A program made the position numbers and the translations under genes. DNA of 48,914 nt from a virus: the IMG/VR virus record IMGVR_UViG_3300036770_008698, positions 1 to 48,914 of that record. One strand, written 5' to 3'. Shown one piece after another: positions 15,921 through 23,884 of the stretch (position 1 is the first letter of the stretch; each line of letters begins with the position of its first letter). Below the pieces are notes generated by a model. The model ran no database searches, was not told the origin of the DNA, and worked only from the letters and a program-made list of their open reading frames with translations.

Positions 15921-16277
15921 TCAGCTCAAGACAAAATTTAGTGCTGCTCTATCAGACATGAGAGGGTGACGGTGTAGCGACCAGCTTGTGATGTGCTTCA
16001 TGTCGATGAGCTCTTCAATGTAGCGCAAACTTGCGCCCTCAAGGTCTGAAACCTGACCTGATTCTAGGTGTTCGACAGTTGTGTGTAGGTCTTGAATAGG
16101 AACTTCCAGCCCTAAGTGGACCTCGACAGGAACACCATCTTTTAGCTTTACTCTAAAGTTAGAAACTTCGGCACCATATTTTCTGAGATACCAGGAGCGC
16201 AGGGCACGCCCTGCGCCCTGCTGCCCTGATTCACGAGAGATGTTGAACTTTCCCGTGAGAATTTCCCAATACAACAT
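15921..16277 (-). CDS. Hypothetical alpha/beta protein
   Basis: This 118-residue protein has a beta-rich middle (VSNFRVKLKDGVPVEVHLGL) followed by helices. It starts in the stop of the upstream gene (TAATG). It belongs to the same run of coupled small genes and is not recognised. Confidence 0.55.
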   Translation of the reverse strand: MLYWEILTGKFNISRESGQQGAGRALRSWYLRKYGAEVSNFRVKLKDGVPVEVHLGLEVPIQDLHTTVEHLESGQVSDLEGASLRYIEELIDMKHITSWSLHRHPLMSDRAALNFVLS

Positions 16278-16651
16278 TACGAATCTTTCTCCCAGACCTC
16301 CGACAGCTTCACCAAGTCCAGCAGATCGTACATTTGTGCCTTGGTGTTGAGGTCTGGATTATTATATTTCGCTTCCGCCGTTTTGATCAACGCTTGAATG
16401 CATCCCACCGTCGCAGGGTCAGTGACATCTGGATATACCTTCATGTCCTGTAGACCCTGCACGTAGGGCATCCCGTCTCCCGATTGAGGATTCCCCATCA
16501 CCAGAGCTCGCCGACAACCAACATAGACTGGATCGTCAGAGATAACCCGACCTGCCCAACCGTTGTCAGCGACAAGGAGCATGCCTGGTGTGGGCCGAAA
16601 GAACTTGTTGTTTGCGATCCTGATGCCCAGGTCTCGAGAGTTGATACTCAT
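16277..16651 (-). CDS. WRWxPGM-family protein B (divergent)
   Basis: This 124-residue protein has NNKFFRPTPGMLLVADNG and then VTDPATVGCIQALIKTAE, so both signatures of the family are present though the first Trp pair is lost. ATG 16651 overlaps the stop of the upstream gene (TGATG). One of four paralogues in this part of the window. Confidence 0.65.
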   Translation of the reverse strand: MSINSRDLGIRIANNKFFRPTPGMLLVADNGWAGRVISDDPVYVGCRRALVMGNPQSGDGMPYVQGLQDMKVYPDVTDPATVGCIQALIKTAEAKYNNPDLNTKAQMYDLLDLVKLSEVWEKDS

Positions 16652-16773
16652 CAGGCAATCCACGGCACGGCAAACGCTGCTACGAACGCGCCAAGAAAAG
16701 AGAACAGAAAAAAACTGCTGAAGAAATCATCAACCTTGGAGACGAGCTTGCTATCGTTATGATACGGATTCAT
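16651..16773 (-). CDS. Small membrane protein (40 aa)
   Basis: From ATG 16773 the protein reads MNPYHNDSKLVSKVDDFFSS and then a single hydrophobic helix to its end. AAGAGAG precedes ATG. It is the first gene after the promoter at 16857-16885. Confidence 0.5.
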   Translation of the reverse strand: MNPYHNDSKLVSKVDDFFSSFFLFSFLGAFVAAFAVPWIA

Positions 16774-16856
16774 GTGTTTTCTCTCTTGATAATACGAGGT
16801 GTTAGGATACCTCGGCGACCCGCCAGAGAACCCTTCCACCGTTAGATGGTCCGCTG

Positions 16857-16885
16857 AATATAACCGGTTTTGAGAAGATTTACAC
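16857..16885 (-). promoter_or_regulatory. Repeated-type promoter
   Basis: GTGTAAA (16879-16885) and TATATT (16857-16862) are 16 bp apart. It drives the run of coupled genes beginning at 16773. Confidence 0.65.
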
Positions 16886-16899
16886 TATTTTGTAAAAAG

Positions 16900-16969
16900 C
16901 TTCTCTGGGAAGAGAACCACAGGACCTCCGTGCTTATGACATGTCGCTGGTGGTCTCTTCCCAGAGAAG
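16900..16969 (-). terminator. Large hairpin after the KOW gene
   Basis: CTTCTCTGGGAAGAGAACCAC pairs with GTGGTCTCTTCCCAGAGAAG with one bulge and a ~29-base loop. It lies between the stop of the 16980 gene and the next promoter, where a terminator is expected. There is no strong U-run, so it may be a 3' stabiliser or a processed structure. Confidence 0.6.
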
Positions 16970-16979
16970 TGGACGAGGG

Positions 16980-17618
16980 TTACCCCTCGGTGCCGGTGCG
17001 GGGGACGTCGTCAGCGATGGGCTCCACGTCCGAAGTGAAGAGGTAAACCGGCTTGTTGGCACCCGGAACTTCCACGAAGCAGCGGATTCGCTGAACTTTG
17101 GAGAGGGTCCCATGCACCCCATACCACTTGGGATCGCCACCAGTAATGCGAACTCGCTGGCCCACTTCAAGCTTCGCGCCCTGTGCCCGCTCCGTTGACT
17201 TTACCCTGTTGTGGTGAAGGATGTGTTGTGCCAAGGCGGCGAGCTGCTCCGCGCCCAGGTTGACGGTGATATCTTCAAAGATCGCCTGAGCAGTATCAAG
17301 GAGCCGGGGAAGCTTCGCACCTGCTCGATCGACCTTCGATATGCGGGTGGGTTTTTCACCTGCCGAAGCCTTAGCAGCACGCTTTGCTTCGCGCTCGACG
17401 AGCTGTGCGGCCTTACGAGCTGCACGCTCGACAAGGATCGCCTCCTTCTTCTTTGCGCGCTCTTCGGCACTCAACTTGACCTTCTTCACCGAGTTTTCCT
17501 GGCTCGAGGATGTGCCCTCTTCGGACTCTTGAGCCTCACGTGCAGCCTTGCGAGCCTTGGCCGCGGCGATGGCTGCATCAATTTTAGAAAGCTTGGCATT
17601 ATCAATAGCATCAGACAT
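16980..17618 (-). CDS. Helical protein with C-terminal KOW-like domain
   Basis: This 212-residue protein has an Ala/Lys/Glu-rich coiled N-terminal half (RAARKAAQLVEREAKRAAKA) and a C-terminal SH3/KOW-like domain from about residue 148 (LEVGQRVRITGGDPKWYGVH, then VEVPGANKPVYLF). The KOW fold binds nucleic acid or ribosome/RNA-polymerase partners in other proteins. The gene at 34968 has a similar layout. Confidence 0.65.
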   Translation of the reverse strand: MSDAIDNAKLSKIDAAIAAAKARKAAREAQESEEGTSSSQENSVKKVKLSAEERAKKKEAILVERAARKAAQLVEREAKRAAKASAGEKPTRISKVDRAGAKLPRLLDTAQAIFEDITVNLGAEQLAALAQHILHHNRVKSTERAQGAKLEVGQRVRITGGDPKWYGVHGTLSKVQRIRCFVEVPGANKPVYLFTSDVEPIADDVPRTGTEG

Positions 17619-17735
17619 TTTCTCTAATTCTCCGTGTGCATTCCGGATTGGCTACCGGGCATTTCTATTCGAGCCGAGGAACCACCCTCCGCTCTTCTTG
17701 AATGTAGTGTACCACAGCCCACAGGAGTTTTACAC
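17619..17735 (-). promoter_or_regulatory. Repeated-type promoter with ~80-base leader
   Basis: GTGTAAA (17729-17735), 17-bp spacer, extended -10 TGGTACACT (hexamer 17706-17711). It drives the 17618 gene. Confidence 0.75.
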
Positions 17736-17776
17736 CAATTCATCAAAAAAAATCGCAAGCCTACGGAGTTAAAGAT

Positions 17777-17802
17777 GAAGGCCACCTTGCGGTGGCCTTC
17801 AT
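17777..17802 (-). terminator. Hairpin terminator
   Basis: GAAGGCCACC and GGTGGCCTTC form a perfect 10-bp stem with a four-base loop, downstream of the 17826 gene on the minus strand and upstream of the next promoter. The following ATCTTTA is a weak U-tract. Confidence 0.7.
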
Positions 17803-17825
17803 TCTCACAGGCGAACTCTCGGGGT

Positions 17826-18236
17826 TTAGACTCCGTACTTTTTGTTCTGTTCCCACCTACGATGGTCGACACTGGCGACAAAATCACTCACGGCGCCGAA
17901 AGCGTCAGCAGGCTCCTGTCCCTCTTCAGGCTCGTTCACAACCGGAAGAAAATATTTCTGGGCGTCAGCACGATCTTCAGGATTGCTCAAGGACACATAA
18001 TCAGTGCGCGAGTTTTCTAGCGAAATTCCGTGCTTACCAAGCTCGTATTGCAGCCTCTTTATGTTCATTGTAATAGGGTAACCCGCATTTTTATTTTCCT
18101 CAGCAACACTTTCTAGGGCGTTGATTAGCTTCAATCTAAATTCACGATCAGCCTTTTTAGGCGGGGTGAGGGCCTCGTTGACGCGTGAGGCCTCTTCTTT
18201 AATAATTCTTTTGAGCTGTGAGAGTGTGATTTTCAT
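17826..18236 (-). CDS. QLRxII-tag protein
   Basis: This 136-residue protein begins MKITLSQLKRIIKEEASRVN, the clearest form of the shared tag. A basic linker follows, then a helical cargo region (FRLKLINALESVAEENKNAG, RLQYELGKHGISLENSR) and an acidic stretch. It is the last gene of the run 19025-17826. The N-terminal tag resembles those at 29626 and 45868, but the cargo differs. Confidence 0.7.
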   Translation of the reverse strand: MKITLSQLKRIIKEEASRVNEALTPPKKADREFRLKLINALESVAEENKNAGYPITMNIKRLQYELGKHGISLENSRTDYVSLSNPEDRADAQKYFLPVVNEPEEGQEPADAFGAVSDFVASVDHRRWEQNKKYGV

Positions 18237-18245
18237 GCTTATTAT

Positions 18246-18593
18246 CTATCTTGCCGCTTCAAGAATTTTTACCAAATCTTCTGTATTTTGTGCACAACCC
18301 AGCATGTGTGCTAAACACCCAAATGTCGCAGGGTCCTCAAGATCAGGCAGGCAGTCTCTATGGAATTTATCCAATCTCTTCTTCACAGCCACGATCTCTG
18401 TAGGCCGATTGATCCCGAGATCGTCTGCCACAAGATAGACATATTCATCATCCATGGTAATGAAGCGATCACCTACGTCACGCTCCGTACTATAAATTAC
18501 CCTCATACCTGACAACCAGCGCCAACTCGGACACAAAATGGCACGCCGTGCCAGAGATTCTCTGGGCGAGAGTTCATCCACGTTAGCTGCCAT
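18246..18593 (-). CDS. WRWxPGM-family protein C
   Basis: From ATG 18593 the protein has about 115 residues and includes CPSWRWLSGMRVIYS and LEDPATFGCLAHMLG, both family signatures. A longer frame upstream overlaps the preceding gene too far. It overlaps that gene by a few bases. Confidence 0.65.
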   Translation of the reverse strand: MAANVDELSPRESLARRAILCPSWRWLSGMRVIYSTERDVGDRFITMDDEYVYLVADDLGINRPTEIVAVKKRLDKFHRDCLPDLEDPATFGCLAHMLGCAQNTEDLVKILEAAR

Positions 18594-18780
18594 CCTCGCT
18601 GTAGACTGATAGATCTTCCATGTACTGTGGCTCTCCTCCGCGACGTATGTAGTCGAGACCGCCATCTACGAAGACAGATTGGCATTTACACCATTGAAAG
18701 TCATGGCGATGGCGGCTCTCGATGATAGTGTCACACTTTGTACACCGGCATGCATTACGTAAGAGTCGTTTATCTCTCAC
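18583..18780 (-). CDS. Small zinc-finger protein (65 aa)
   Basis: The protein starts at GTG 18780 inside the upstream stop (GTGA) and reads MRDKRLLRNACRCTKCDTII. Cys pairs (CRCTKC and WCKC) and His residues (SRHRHDF) form a likely zinc site, followed by DGGLDYIRRGG. Small proteins of this signature are common in diverse phages; no role is known to me. Confidence 0.7.
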   Translation of the reverse strand: MRDKRLLRNACRCTKCDTIIESRHRHDFQWCKCQSVFVDGGLDYIRRGGEPQYMEDLSVYSEDGS

Positions 18781-19025
18781 TCGTCGTCCTCTTCATCATC
18801 TTCTTCAGCATATTCTTCAGCAAGCTCAACGAGACCTGCATCAACAGCCATGTCATAAGCGCTCATGGAAGACACAAAATGCTCTTCATCAAGGCACTTT
18901 GCGTCGCCTGTATCATCGAGCTCCCTAATTCCGTCACTATTGAGAATAGCAACCGTACAGTCCTCAAGGTCTGTGTCATATGTAGAACCGTCCGAGTGAA
19001 TAACAACCAATCTCCACTTCTTCAT
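18777..19025 (-). CDS. Acidic hypothetical protein
   Basis: From ATG 19025 the protein has about 82 residues. The first half is beta-rich (MKKWRLVVIHSDGSTYDTD) and the last 15 residues are almost all acidic (EEYAEEDDEEDDE). The next gene begins within its stop (GTGA). Confidence 0.55.
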   Translation of the reverse strand: MKKWRLVVIHSDGSTYDTDLEDCTVAILNSDGIRELDDTGDAKCLDEEHFVSSMSAYDMAVDAGLVELAEEYAEEDDEEDDE

Positions 19026-19082
19026 GTCAAAAACCACTTCCTTTATTTAGACAACTCAAGCTCTCATTAAAATTTTCGAATC

Positions 19083-19274
19083 TCAGCGGCGGTGGAGCTG
19101 CTCCACCTGATAGCGAATGTGAACATCACCACGAATCAAATCGCGGTATGCGATGATCTTCTCATGTCGTTCCAGGGGTATGAAAGAATCCCAGTCAGGA
19201 CCACTGGCGACTTGAGAGACTGATAGAGCATCGTACTTATGGAACGCTTGCTGAACTATTCTTTTTGCAGACAT
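19083..19274 (-). CDS. Small hypothetical protein
   Basis: From ATG 19274 the protein has 63 residues, starting MSAKRIVQQAFHKYDALSVS; GGGAG precedes the ATG. The longer frame from 19349 would be interrupted by the terminator hairpin at 19303-19326, so the shorter start is preferred. Not recognised. Confidence 0.55.
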   Translation of the reverse strand: MSAKRIVQQAFHKYDALSVSQVASGPDWDSFIPLERHEKIIAYRDLIRGDVHIRYQVEQLHRR

Positions 19275-19302
19275 AAACTCCCTCAATAAATCTTCAAGGA
19301 AA

Positions 19303-19326
19303 GCTCTTGCCCCACTGCGGGGCAAG
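19303..19326 (-). terminator. Hairpin terminator
   Basis: CTTGCCCC and GGGGCAAG pair around a short loop; on the minus strand this lies between the 19367 and 19083 genes. Confidence 0.65.
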
Positions 19327-19366
19327 ACAAGGTTATCATACACATGCACAAATTTATAATAAAGAT

Positions 19367-19708
19367 TCAGTTTTTTTGAGCAAGTGCTGCTATCAATGCG
19401 GCAGCTTCAGAGGAGCCACCAATTGTCGGGCTGCAGTGCGTAACAACCCAACTACTATCAAACAACTTATGGCAGCCGAGACTAGGCTGTCCCCATGCCT
19501 CGCGTACAATGTGCAGGAGACAACCTAGTGTGGCTGGGTCAGAGAGGACAGGATAAGAAAATTTATCAGGTATCCAATCTAATACGACCCGCCCGCATGC
19601 TCCTCCTGGTGAAGTCCAAGCCATGCCTGGAATCCACCGCCATTTTTTACACTTTATGGCCTCTTGAGCCAAACGTTGCATTTCAGGGTCCAGTGACATT
19701 TCACTCAT
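19367..19708 (-). CDS. WRWxPGM-family protein D
   Basis: This 113-residue protein is the most typical member of the family: CKKWRWIPGMAWTSPGG near residue 25, LSDPATLGCLLHIVREAWGQ in the middle, and a helical end (SEAAALIAALAQKN) that matches the end of protein A (TSALIAALCSFK). It follows the transglycosylase gene by 12 bases. Function unknown. Confidence 0.7.
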   Translation of the reverse strand: MSEMSLDPEMQRLAQEAIKCKKWRWIPGMAWTSPGGACGRVVLDWIPDKFSYPVLSDPATLGCLLHIVREAWGQPSLGCHKLFDSSWVVTHCSPTIGGSSEAAALIAALAQKN

Positions 19709-19720
19709 ACGTCTAAAATA

Positions 19721-20557
19721 TTAGCCACCTGCTGAAGTGTCTAAAATGCGGTGCCACTTTTTCATCTCTTTCCAGTGAGATGACTGTGCCTTGCACCCAT
19801 GGGGCCTGTACTTCACACCATTCGCTGCTAGTGCCTCACCTACACGCCACGTGTCAATGCAACCCATCGCCCGCTTCTCACGACGATCCCCAGCACGCTT
19901 CCAGTAACACCCAAGTGCCGTGTAAAGATCATCAGCACCGCCCTCAGACAACCCACACCAATTACGATGCCATGACCACAACTGGGCTGGGCCATGAGCG
20001 TTGGCATGACTGCCGTGCCAATCACCACGAATTGGACCACCATCGCGCCCTTTTAGCATCATGGAGGCTTCAATGCACCACACAGCACCCAAGATTCCAC
20101 GAGCCTCATCAGGCACGCCAATCTCCTCCTCGAACCGTAGGACTGCCAACATAAGAAATGGATCAGCCACACCACGAATGTCGCGCTTGCAGTGGTCAAG
20201 CTGCACATCAATCATCCGCCTCTCCTCTTCGGTGGGCGGATCCTGTAAGAGAACACCAGTGCGATCAGGCGCCGGACCCTCTGGAGAGAAACACATCACA
20301 GTCTCTGGATCAACGGGCTTCTGCCGAACATGCAGCTTCGGAGACCTCGGCGAGGGCACCCGGTCACGCTCAATCTTATTGAGAATCACTGGCGGATCAC
20401 GGAGCTCGGCGCGGGCTTCGCCATCGCACCCGGTCGACATCGCCAAACCAAACATCGCAACGAGCCAAATCGTGAAAATTGCCAACATCTCATACCCCGT
20501 CGGCACATCACCCAGATCTCTGCTGCGCTTCTCAACCATATGATACTTTGATTTCAT
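19721..20557 (-). CDS. Membrane-anchored lytic transglycosylase-like protein
   Basis: This 278-residue protein has an N-terminal hydrophobic helix (about residues 24-41) ending STGC, which could be a membrane anchor or lipobox. The enzymatic part shows an SLT/lysozyme-like pattern: GAVWCIEASM with the probable catalytic Glu (about residue 163), then AHGPAQLWSWHRNW and DLYTALGCYWKRAG, as in goose-type/SLT folds. It would cut peptidoglycan glycan strands. It is driven by its own promoter with a structured leader. Confidence 0.7.
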   Translation of the reverse strand: MKSKYHMVEKRSRDLGDVPTGYEMLAIFTIWLVAMFGLAMSTGCDGEARAELRDPPVILNKIERDRVPSPRSPKLHVRQKPVDPETVMCFSPEGPAPDRTGVLLQDPPTEEERRMIDVQLDHCKRDIRGVADPFLMLAVLRFEEEIGVPDEARGILGAVWCIEASMMLKGRDGGPIRGDWHGSHANAHGPAQLWSWHRNWCGLSEGGADDLYTALGCYWKRAGDRREKRAMGCIDTWRVGEALAANGVKYRPHGCKAQSSHWKEMKKWHRILDTSAGG

Positions 20558-20674
20558 CTTTTACCTTCTTGTCAAGAGGCCAATTTCTTGGCCGCACCCC
20601 CAATCGGGAAGGGTAAATATTCACCCTCATATTTTGGGGGTTCAATTATAACCCAACCCATCTGGAGTTTACAC
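20558..20674 (-). promoter_or_regulatory. Promoter and structured leader of the transglycosylase gene
   Basis: GTGTAAA (20668-20674), a 17-bp spacer and a perfect TATAAT (20645-20650). The leader then folds: ACCCCCAA pairs with TTGGGGGT around an inner AGGGT/ACCCT hairpin, followed by GGCCAA/TTGGCC, before AAGAAGG and ATG. Confidence 0.7.
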
Positions 20675-20678
20675 CAAA

Positions 20679-21275
20679 TCACAAAAAAAACAAAAACCGC
20701 AGGACAAACTCATGGTTCTTCAGGCCAAAAAGAGAATTAAGCCGTGGAATCTCTCCAGCGTGAAGAGCCCTCTCGGCTGCTGTGTGCACGCCGGGCGCGA
20801 CCAAAACGAAGCTCAAATCGAGGGCGACATGGTCGTCGAAAAACACCTCAAATCCAATTCCACCATGATAACTCTCCCCCGGCGCTGCAATCAAAAACGC
20901 CTCGCTCAGGTGCGCTGCACCAGTGCCACCTATAAAATAAAAATTAAAATGCCCCAATGGAAGAGGATACAACAGCCCGCTCAGCCGTAACTTCGCCCGA
21001 TAATGCAGGTCGCCCTCCTCAGGGTGGGTCTGCAGCTCCGCATCCCGGGACATGTCATACGAATAATCAACACCAAAAATCCACAGGAACTTAAGACGCA
21101 CGCACGCTACGTTAATAAACGCCACATCCTCGCGAGAAACTTCGGGATGGAAGTGCTTGTTCACTCCCACCCCTGCTCCGATTCCTAGAGATAGCGGGAA
21201 TGGCTCGGACGCCTGGACGGGCGCCCCGAGAAAGAAGGCTGTAAGAGCGCTGCATACCTGCCGTGAGAACTTCAT
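20679..21275 (-). CDS. Outer-membrane-like beta-barrel protein with signal peptide
   Basis: From ATG 21275 the 198-residue protein has a signal peptide (MKFSRQVCSALTAFFLGAPV then QASEP). Alternating amphipathic strands with Gly/aromatic turns follow (LSLGIGAGVGV, LHYRAKLRLSGLLYPLPLG, YFIGGTGAAHLS, GIGFEVFFDDHVALDLSFVL). It ends in Phe-Leu, as outer-membrane barrels often do. A phage gene of this kind could alter the infected cell surface, for example for superinfection exclusion. The message is probably leaderless. Confidence 0.65.
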   Translation of the reverse strand: MKFSRQVCSALTAFFLGAPVQASEPFPLSLGIGAGVGVNKHFHPEVSREDVAFINVACVRLKFLWIFGVDYSYDMSRDAELQTHPEEGDLHYRAKLRLSGLLYPLPLGHFNFYFIGGTGAAHLSEAFLIAAPGESYHGGIGFEVFFDDHVALDLSFVLVAPGVHTAAERALHAGEIPRLNSLFGLKNHEFVLRFLFFL

Positions 21276-21312
21276 GTTACACAGTGTAACATGACACGAG
21301 GCGGTTTTACAC
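21276..21312 (-). promoter_or_regulatory. Promoter, leaderless type
   Basis: GTGTAAA (21306-21312), 17 bp, extended -10 TGTTACACT (hexamer 21283-21288), and ATG 7 bases after the -10. Confidence 0.65.
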
Positions 21313-21315
21313 AGA

Positions 21316-22032
21316 TCAGTTGTCGATCTGCGGGTCGGCCCAGAAGTAGCCTGCGTCCTGAACCTCTTCCTCGAACTTGTGCCGAAGCCCTTCCGGAATC
21401 TGGGCCAACACGGCACGGTGCGCGGCCTGCAGACGCTTCAACACTGCACCCTCGTCACCATGGCCCTCATACGCAGCGTTAAGGAAGTCCTCACTGTGCG
21501 ACGTGTAACAATCGTCGTTCGGGTCCTCAGTGTGGTACGCGTCGTGATGGACGCTCTGGCCTTTTGGTGGATGATCGGCGTCATCAAGAGGATACATGGC
21601 GCCGCGAGCCGCAGCCTTCGCGGCATACCCCCGCCACGCAGCCCTCGCCGAGGTCGACACGCTGGTCCGATCAGGCACAACCAATCCGGTCGGGGACAAG
21701 GCATACGCCAATCCATAAACAAGTCGACCAGGACCTGCGATGCCCGCGATCATCCAGGCGCCCCGGCAAGGTGCGCCCGTGGGCTTCCACAGGTTCACCC
21801 AACCGACAATGCATGAGCCATCAAAGCCAGCAACATCGCGCCATCGCTCTAAGGTCTCCTCCGCCCGATACACCGTGGCTGTAGCCCGCACGCCCGGTGT
21901 GCTTGTGACGCACACGGCCATGCCGTCATCAATAGCCCCTGATCCCTCACGGAGCAACCGCCTGTACACCCGCTCGGCCAACGTCTCATTCTTCATGAAC
22001 TCTAAATATCCTGGTGCGTGATACTTGATCAT
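21316..22032 (-). CDS. Phage protein of GPG-KxVYGxGYA family, copy 1 (GNAT-like, tentative)
   Basis: This 238-residue protein contains CRGAWMIAGIAGPGRLVYGL, then AYALSPTGLVVPDRTSVSTS and LDDADHPPK. The same order occurs in the plus-strand gene at 23105. The GPGxxKxVYGxxYA loop resembles the acetyl-CoA-binding region of GNAT acetyltransferases, but the assignment is weak. It directly follows the structural gene 22058 and both are read leftwards. Confidence 0.6.
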   Translation of the reverse strand: MIKYHAPGYLEFMKNETLAERVYRRLLREGSGAIDDGMAVCVTSTPGVRATATVYRAEETLERWRDVAGFDGSCIVGWVNLWKPTGAPCRGAWMIAGIAGPGRLVYGLAYALSPTGLVVPDRTSVSTSARAAWRGYAAKAAARGAMYPLDDADHPPKGQSVHHDAYHTEDPNDDCYTSHSEDFLNAAYEGHGDEGAVLKRLQAAHRAVLAQIPEGLRHKFEEEVQDAGYFWADPQIDN

Positions 22033-22057
22033 CGATCACCACACCAGGAATCGTTTA

Positions 22058-22912
22058 TCACGCAGGCGTGACCCGATAGGCGAGGAGCTTCAATAGTGCC
22101 TCGGTCGGGTCCGCGGCGCTGCTCGTGGACGTCACCGTGAGGATGAGGGGCAAGGTGGGGGAACCCGCATACGAAAATGAAGCATTGCACTTGATGTTCG
22201 CGCTGGAGACCGCGTAGGCACCGCCAAAGATCTCGTAGGACCCCTCGCCTGGCTTCAGGAAAGCCGTGCACCTGATGTAATACCTGTTGACGCCGTCGGG
22301 ATAGGCACCCACGCTTGAAATTCCTGGTGTGATGTGCCACAAGAGGGGCTCCGCGGCGGTGCCAATGTACACCTTCGGCACAAATGTGGGTATGCTGATG
22401 CCGCTTGCTGTAATATAGACCTGCATGCCCTCGCCCGCACCCCCACTGACGTCGTACACACCCTCCGTGTAATTCGACCCAGGATTGACAACTTCAAGGG
22501 GTGTAAACTCGTCTGTAAAAGTCACGACCGCCCCGCCATCCCCGCCCAAGATCGTCACCTGGTCCCCGGGTAAATACCCGGTCCCCGGGGCGGCGACGGA
22601 CCCATCCTGCACGAGGCCGCCCTGCGGGGGCGGCTCTGGGCACTCGACGAACGCATAGATCTCGAGGGCGTCGCCCACGCTCGAGCTCGCGGGCAGGGTC
22701 AGCGTCGACGCGAAGGCCGTCTCCCCTGTCGAGAGCGGGACGCCATCCCCAGTGGGACAAATGGAATCGTACGCCACCGCGCGGCCCTCGAGGGCCGCGA
22801 ACGAGGACGACAGCGCCCCGATGTTGCTCGACAGCACGTCACCCTCGACGATCAGGTTCGGCCCCCCGCCTCGCACCTCGTATAGCCCAATTGAGTCAAT
22901 CCTTGCAACCAT
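22058..22912 (-). CDS. Beta-rich structural (tail or fibre) protein
   Basis: This 284-residue protein begins MVARIDSIGLYEVRGGG; ATG 22912 is chosen because GGAG precedes it. The middle has the repeated phage-structural pattern GTGYLPGDQVTILGGDGGAV and NPGSNYTEGVYDVSGGAG, and the C-terminus is strand-rich. Such patterns are usual in baseplate or fibre proteins. It sits between two paralogous genes on opposite strands. Confidence 0.65.
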   Translation of the reverse strand: MVARIDSIGLYEVRGGGPNLIVEGDVLSSNIGALSSSFAALEGRAVAYDSICPTGDGVPLSTGETAFASTLTLPASSSVGDALEIYAFVECPEPPPQGGLVQDGSVAAPGTGYLPGDQVTILGGDGGAVVTFTDEFTPLEVVNPGSNYTEGVYDVSGGAGEGMQVYITASGISIPTFVPKVYIGTAAEPLLWHITPGISSVGAYPDGVNRYYIRCTAFLKPGEGSYEIFGGAYAVSSANIKCNASFSYAGSPTLPLILTVTSTSSAADPTEALLKLLAYRVTPA

Positions 22913-23057
22913 GTCGCGTCTCCTCTGCTGGGCAGCAGTATGCGCGCGGCCGCGATTAATTCGTGGGATTCTGTGCTCCGCGCCCACGCCAAGATACTTA
23001 GAGAAGAGCGCCCCAGGGGGCGCGAGAAAAAACTTGAAAATTCGGCAAGGAAATCCA

Positions 23058-23098
23058 CACCCCATTTTGCGGGGGGCCCCCGGGGGCCCCCGGAGGAA
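23058..23098. repeat. Poly-G/C palindromes before the 23105 gene
   Basis: Alternating GGGGG and CCCCC runs around 23070-23093 form a strong palindrome directly upstream of the GGAGG ribosome site, so the leader could be tightly folded. Confidence 0.5.
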
Positions 23099-23104
23099 AC
23101 GAGA

Positions 23105-23884
23105 GTGCCCCACACCACCCGACCCACCCGCCACATCTTCGAGGCCGTCGCGCGCCGCCTCCTCATCGAATCCCTGGGCGACGGCCTCGCCGTCGCCGTC
23201 ACCCGCCCGCTGTCGTCGCGGCTGGCGGCCGTCATCTACGACCCAGGGGCCCTCGCGCCCAACCTGGACCGCATCCTCGACCCGGCCACCCCCGGAACAA
23301 CTTACAAGGAAATCCTCGCGCGCACGGCGATCCGAGGGATCATCCGCCTCGCGGACACGCGCCACCCGTGCAACGGGGCATGGGAAGTCACAACGTCAGC
23401 AGGCCCAGGCATCGGCAAGATCGTGTACGGCGTGGGCTACGCCCTCGCCCCCAACGGCCGCATCATGCCCGACCGCCTCTCGGTGTCGGACGCCGCACGC
23501 GACGCGTGGGAAACACAATTCCACAAGGGCCGCCCCAAGTGGAAGCTCGACGACGTGGACAACCCCGCGACGCCACCCCCGGAGGACGACTGCGCGGTGC
23601 ACCTCCCGTTCCTCCAGAGCGACGAGGAGGAACAGTGGAAGGAGCAGCTCCGGCGCTCGGCGAAGGCGCGGCGGACGGGCGGGACGCCCGTCGAGGCGCC
23701 CGAGGGAGACTTCTACCTCGACTACGCGTACGGCCCCGAGGGCTGGGAGGCGGGCCTCCTCGCGCGCCTCGAAGCCGCGCACCAGCAGTTCCTCGACACC
23801 CTCGACCCGCAGGGCCGGCGCACGTTCGTCGCGCGCCTCCCGGAGGCAATCGGTAACTTCTTCAAGATCCACTACGACGGCTGA
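23105..23884 (+). CDS. Phage protein of GPG-KxVYGxGYA family, copy 2 (GNAT-like, tentative)
   Basis: From GTG 23105 (GGAGG 8 bases upstream) the protein has 259 residues. It shares with copy 1 the N-terminal helix (VARRLLIESLGDGLAVAV), CNGAWEVTTSAGPGIGKIVY, ALAPNGRIMPDRLSVSDAAR and LDDVDNP. The C-terminal half is longer. The gene is very GC-rich compared with the rest of the family and lies on the opposite strand, so an inversion or independent acquisition is likely. Confidence 0.6.
   Translation: MPHTTRPTRHIFEAVARRLLIESLGDGLAVAVTRPLSSRLAAVIYDPGALAPNLDRILDPATPGTTYKEILARTAIRGIIRLADTRHPCNGAWEVTTSAGPGIGKIVYGVGYALAPNGRIMPDRLSVSDAARDAWETQFHKGRPKWKLDDVDNPATPPPEDDCAVHLPFLQSDEEEQWKEQLRRSAKARRTGGTPVEAPEGDFYLDYAYGPEGWEAGLLARLEAAHQQFLDTLDPQGRRTFVARLPEAIGNFFKIHYDG

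Noticed and set aside
16900-16969. Long inverted repeat as a phage attachment site
   Set aside because: There is no integrase gene or tRNA near it, and its position after a stop codon and before a promoter fits a terminator.
22058-23365. A 435-residue form of the 22058 gene
   Set aside because: The extra N-terminal part is the antisense of the 23105 gene; GGAG and the beta-rich start support ATG 22912.
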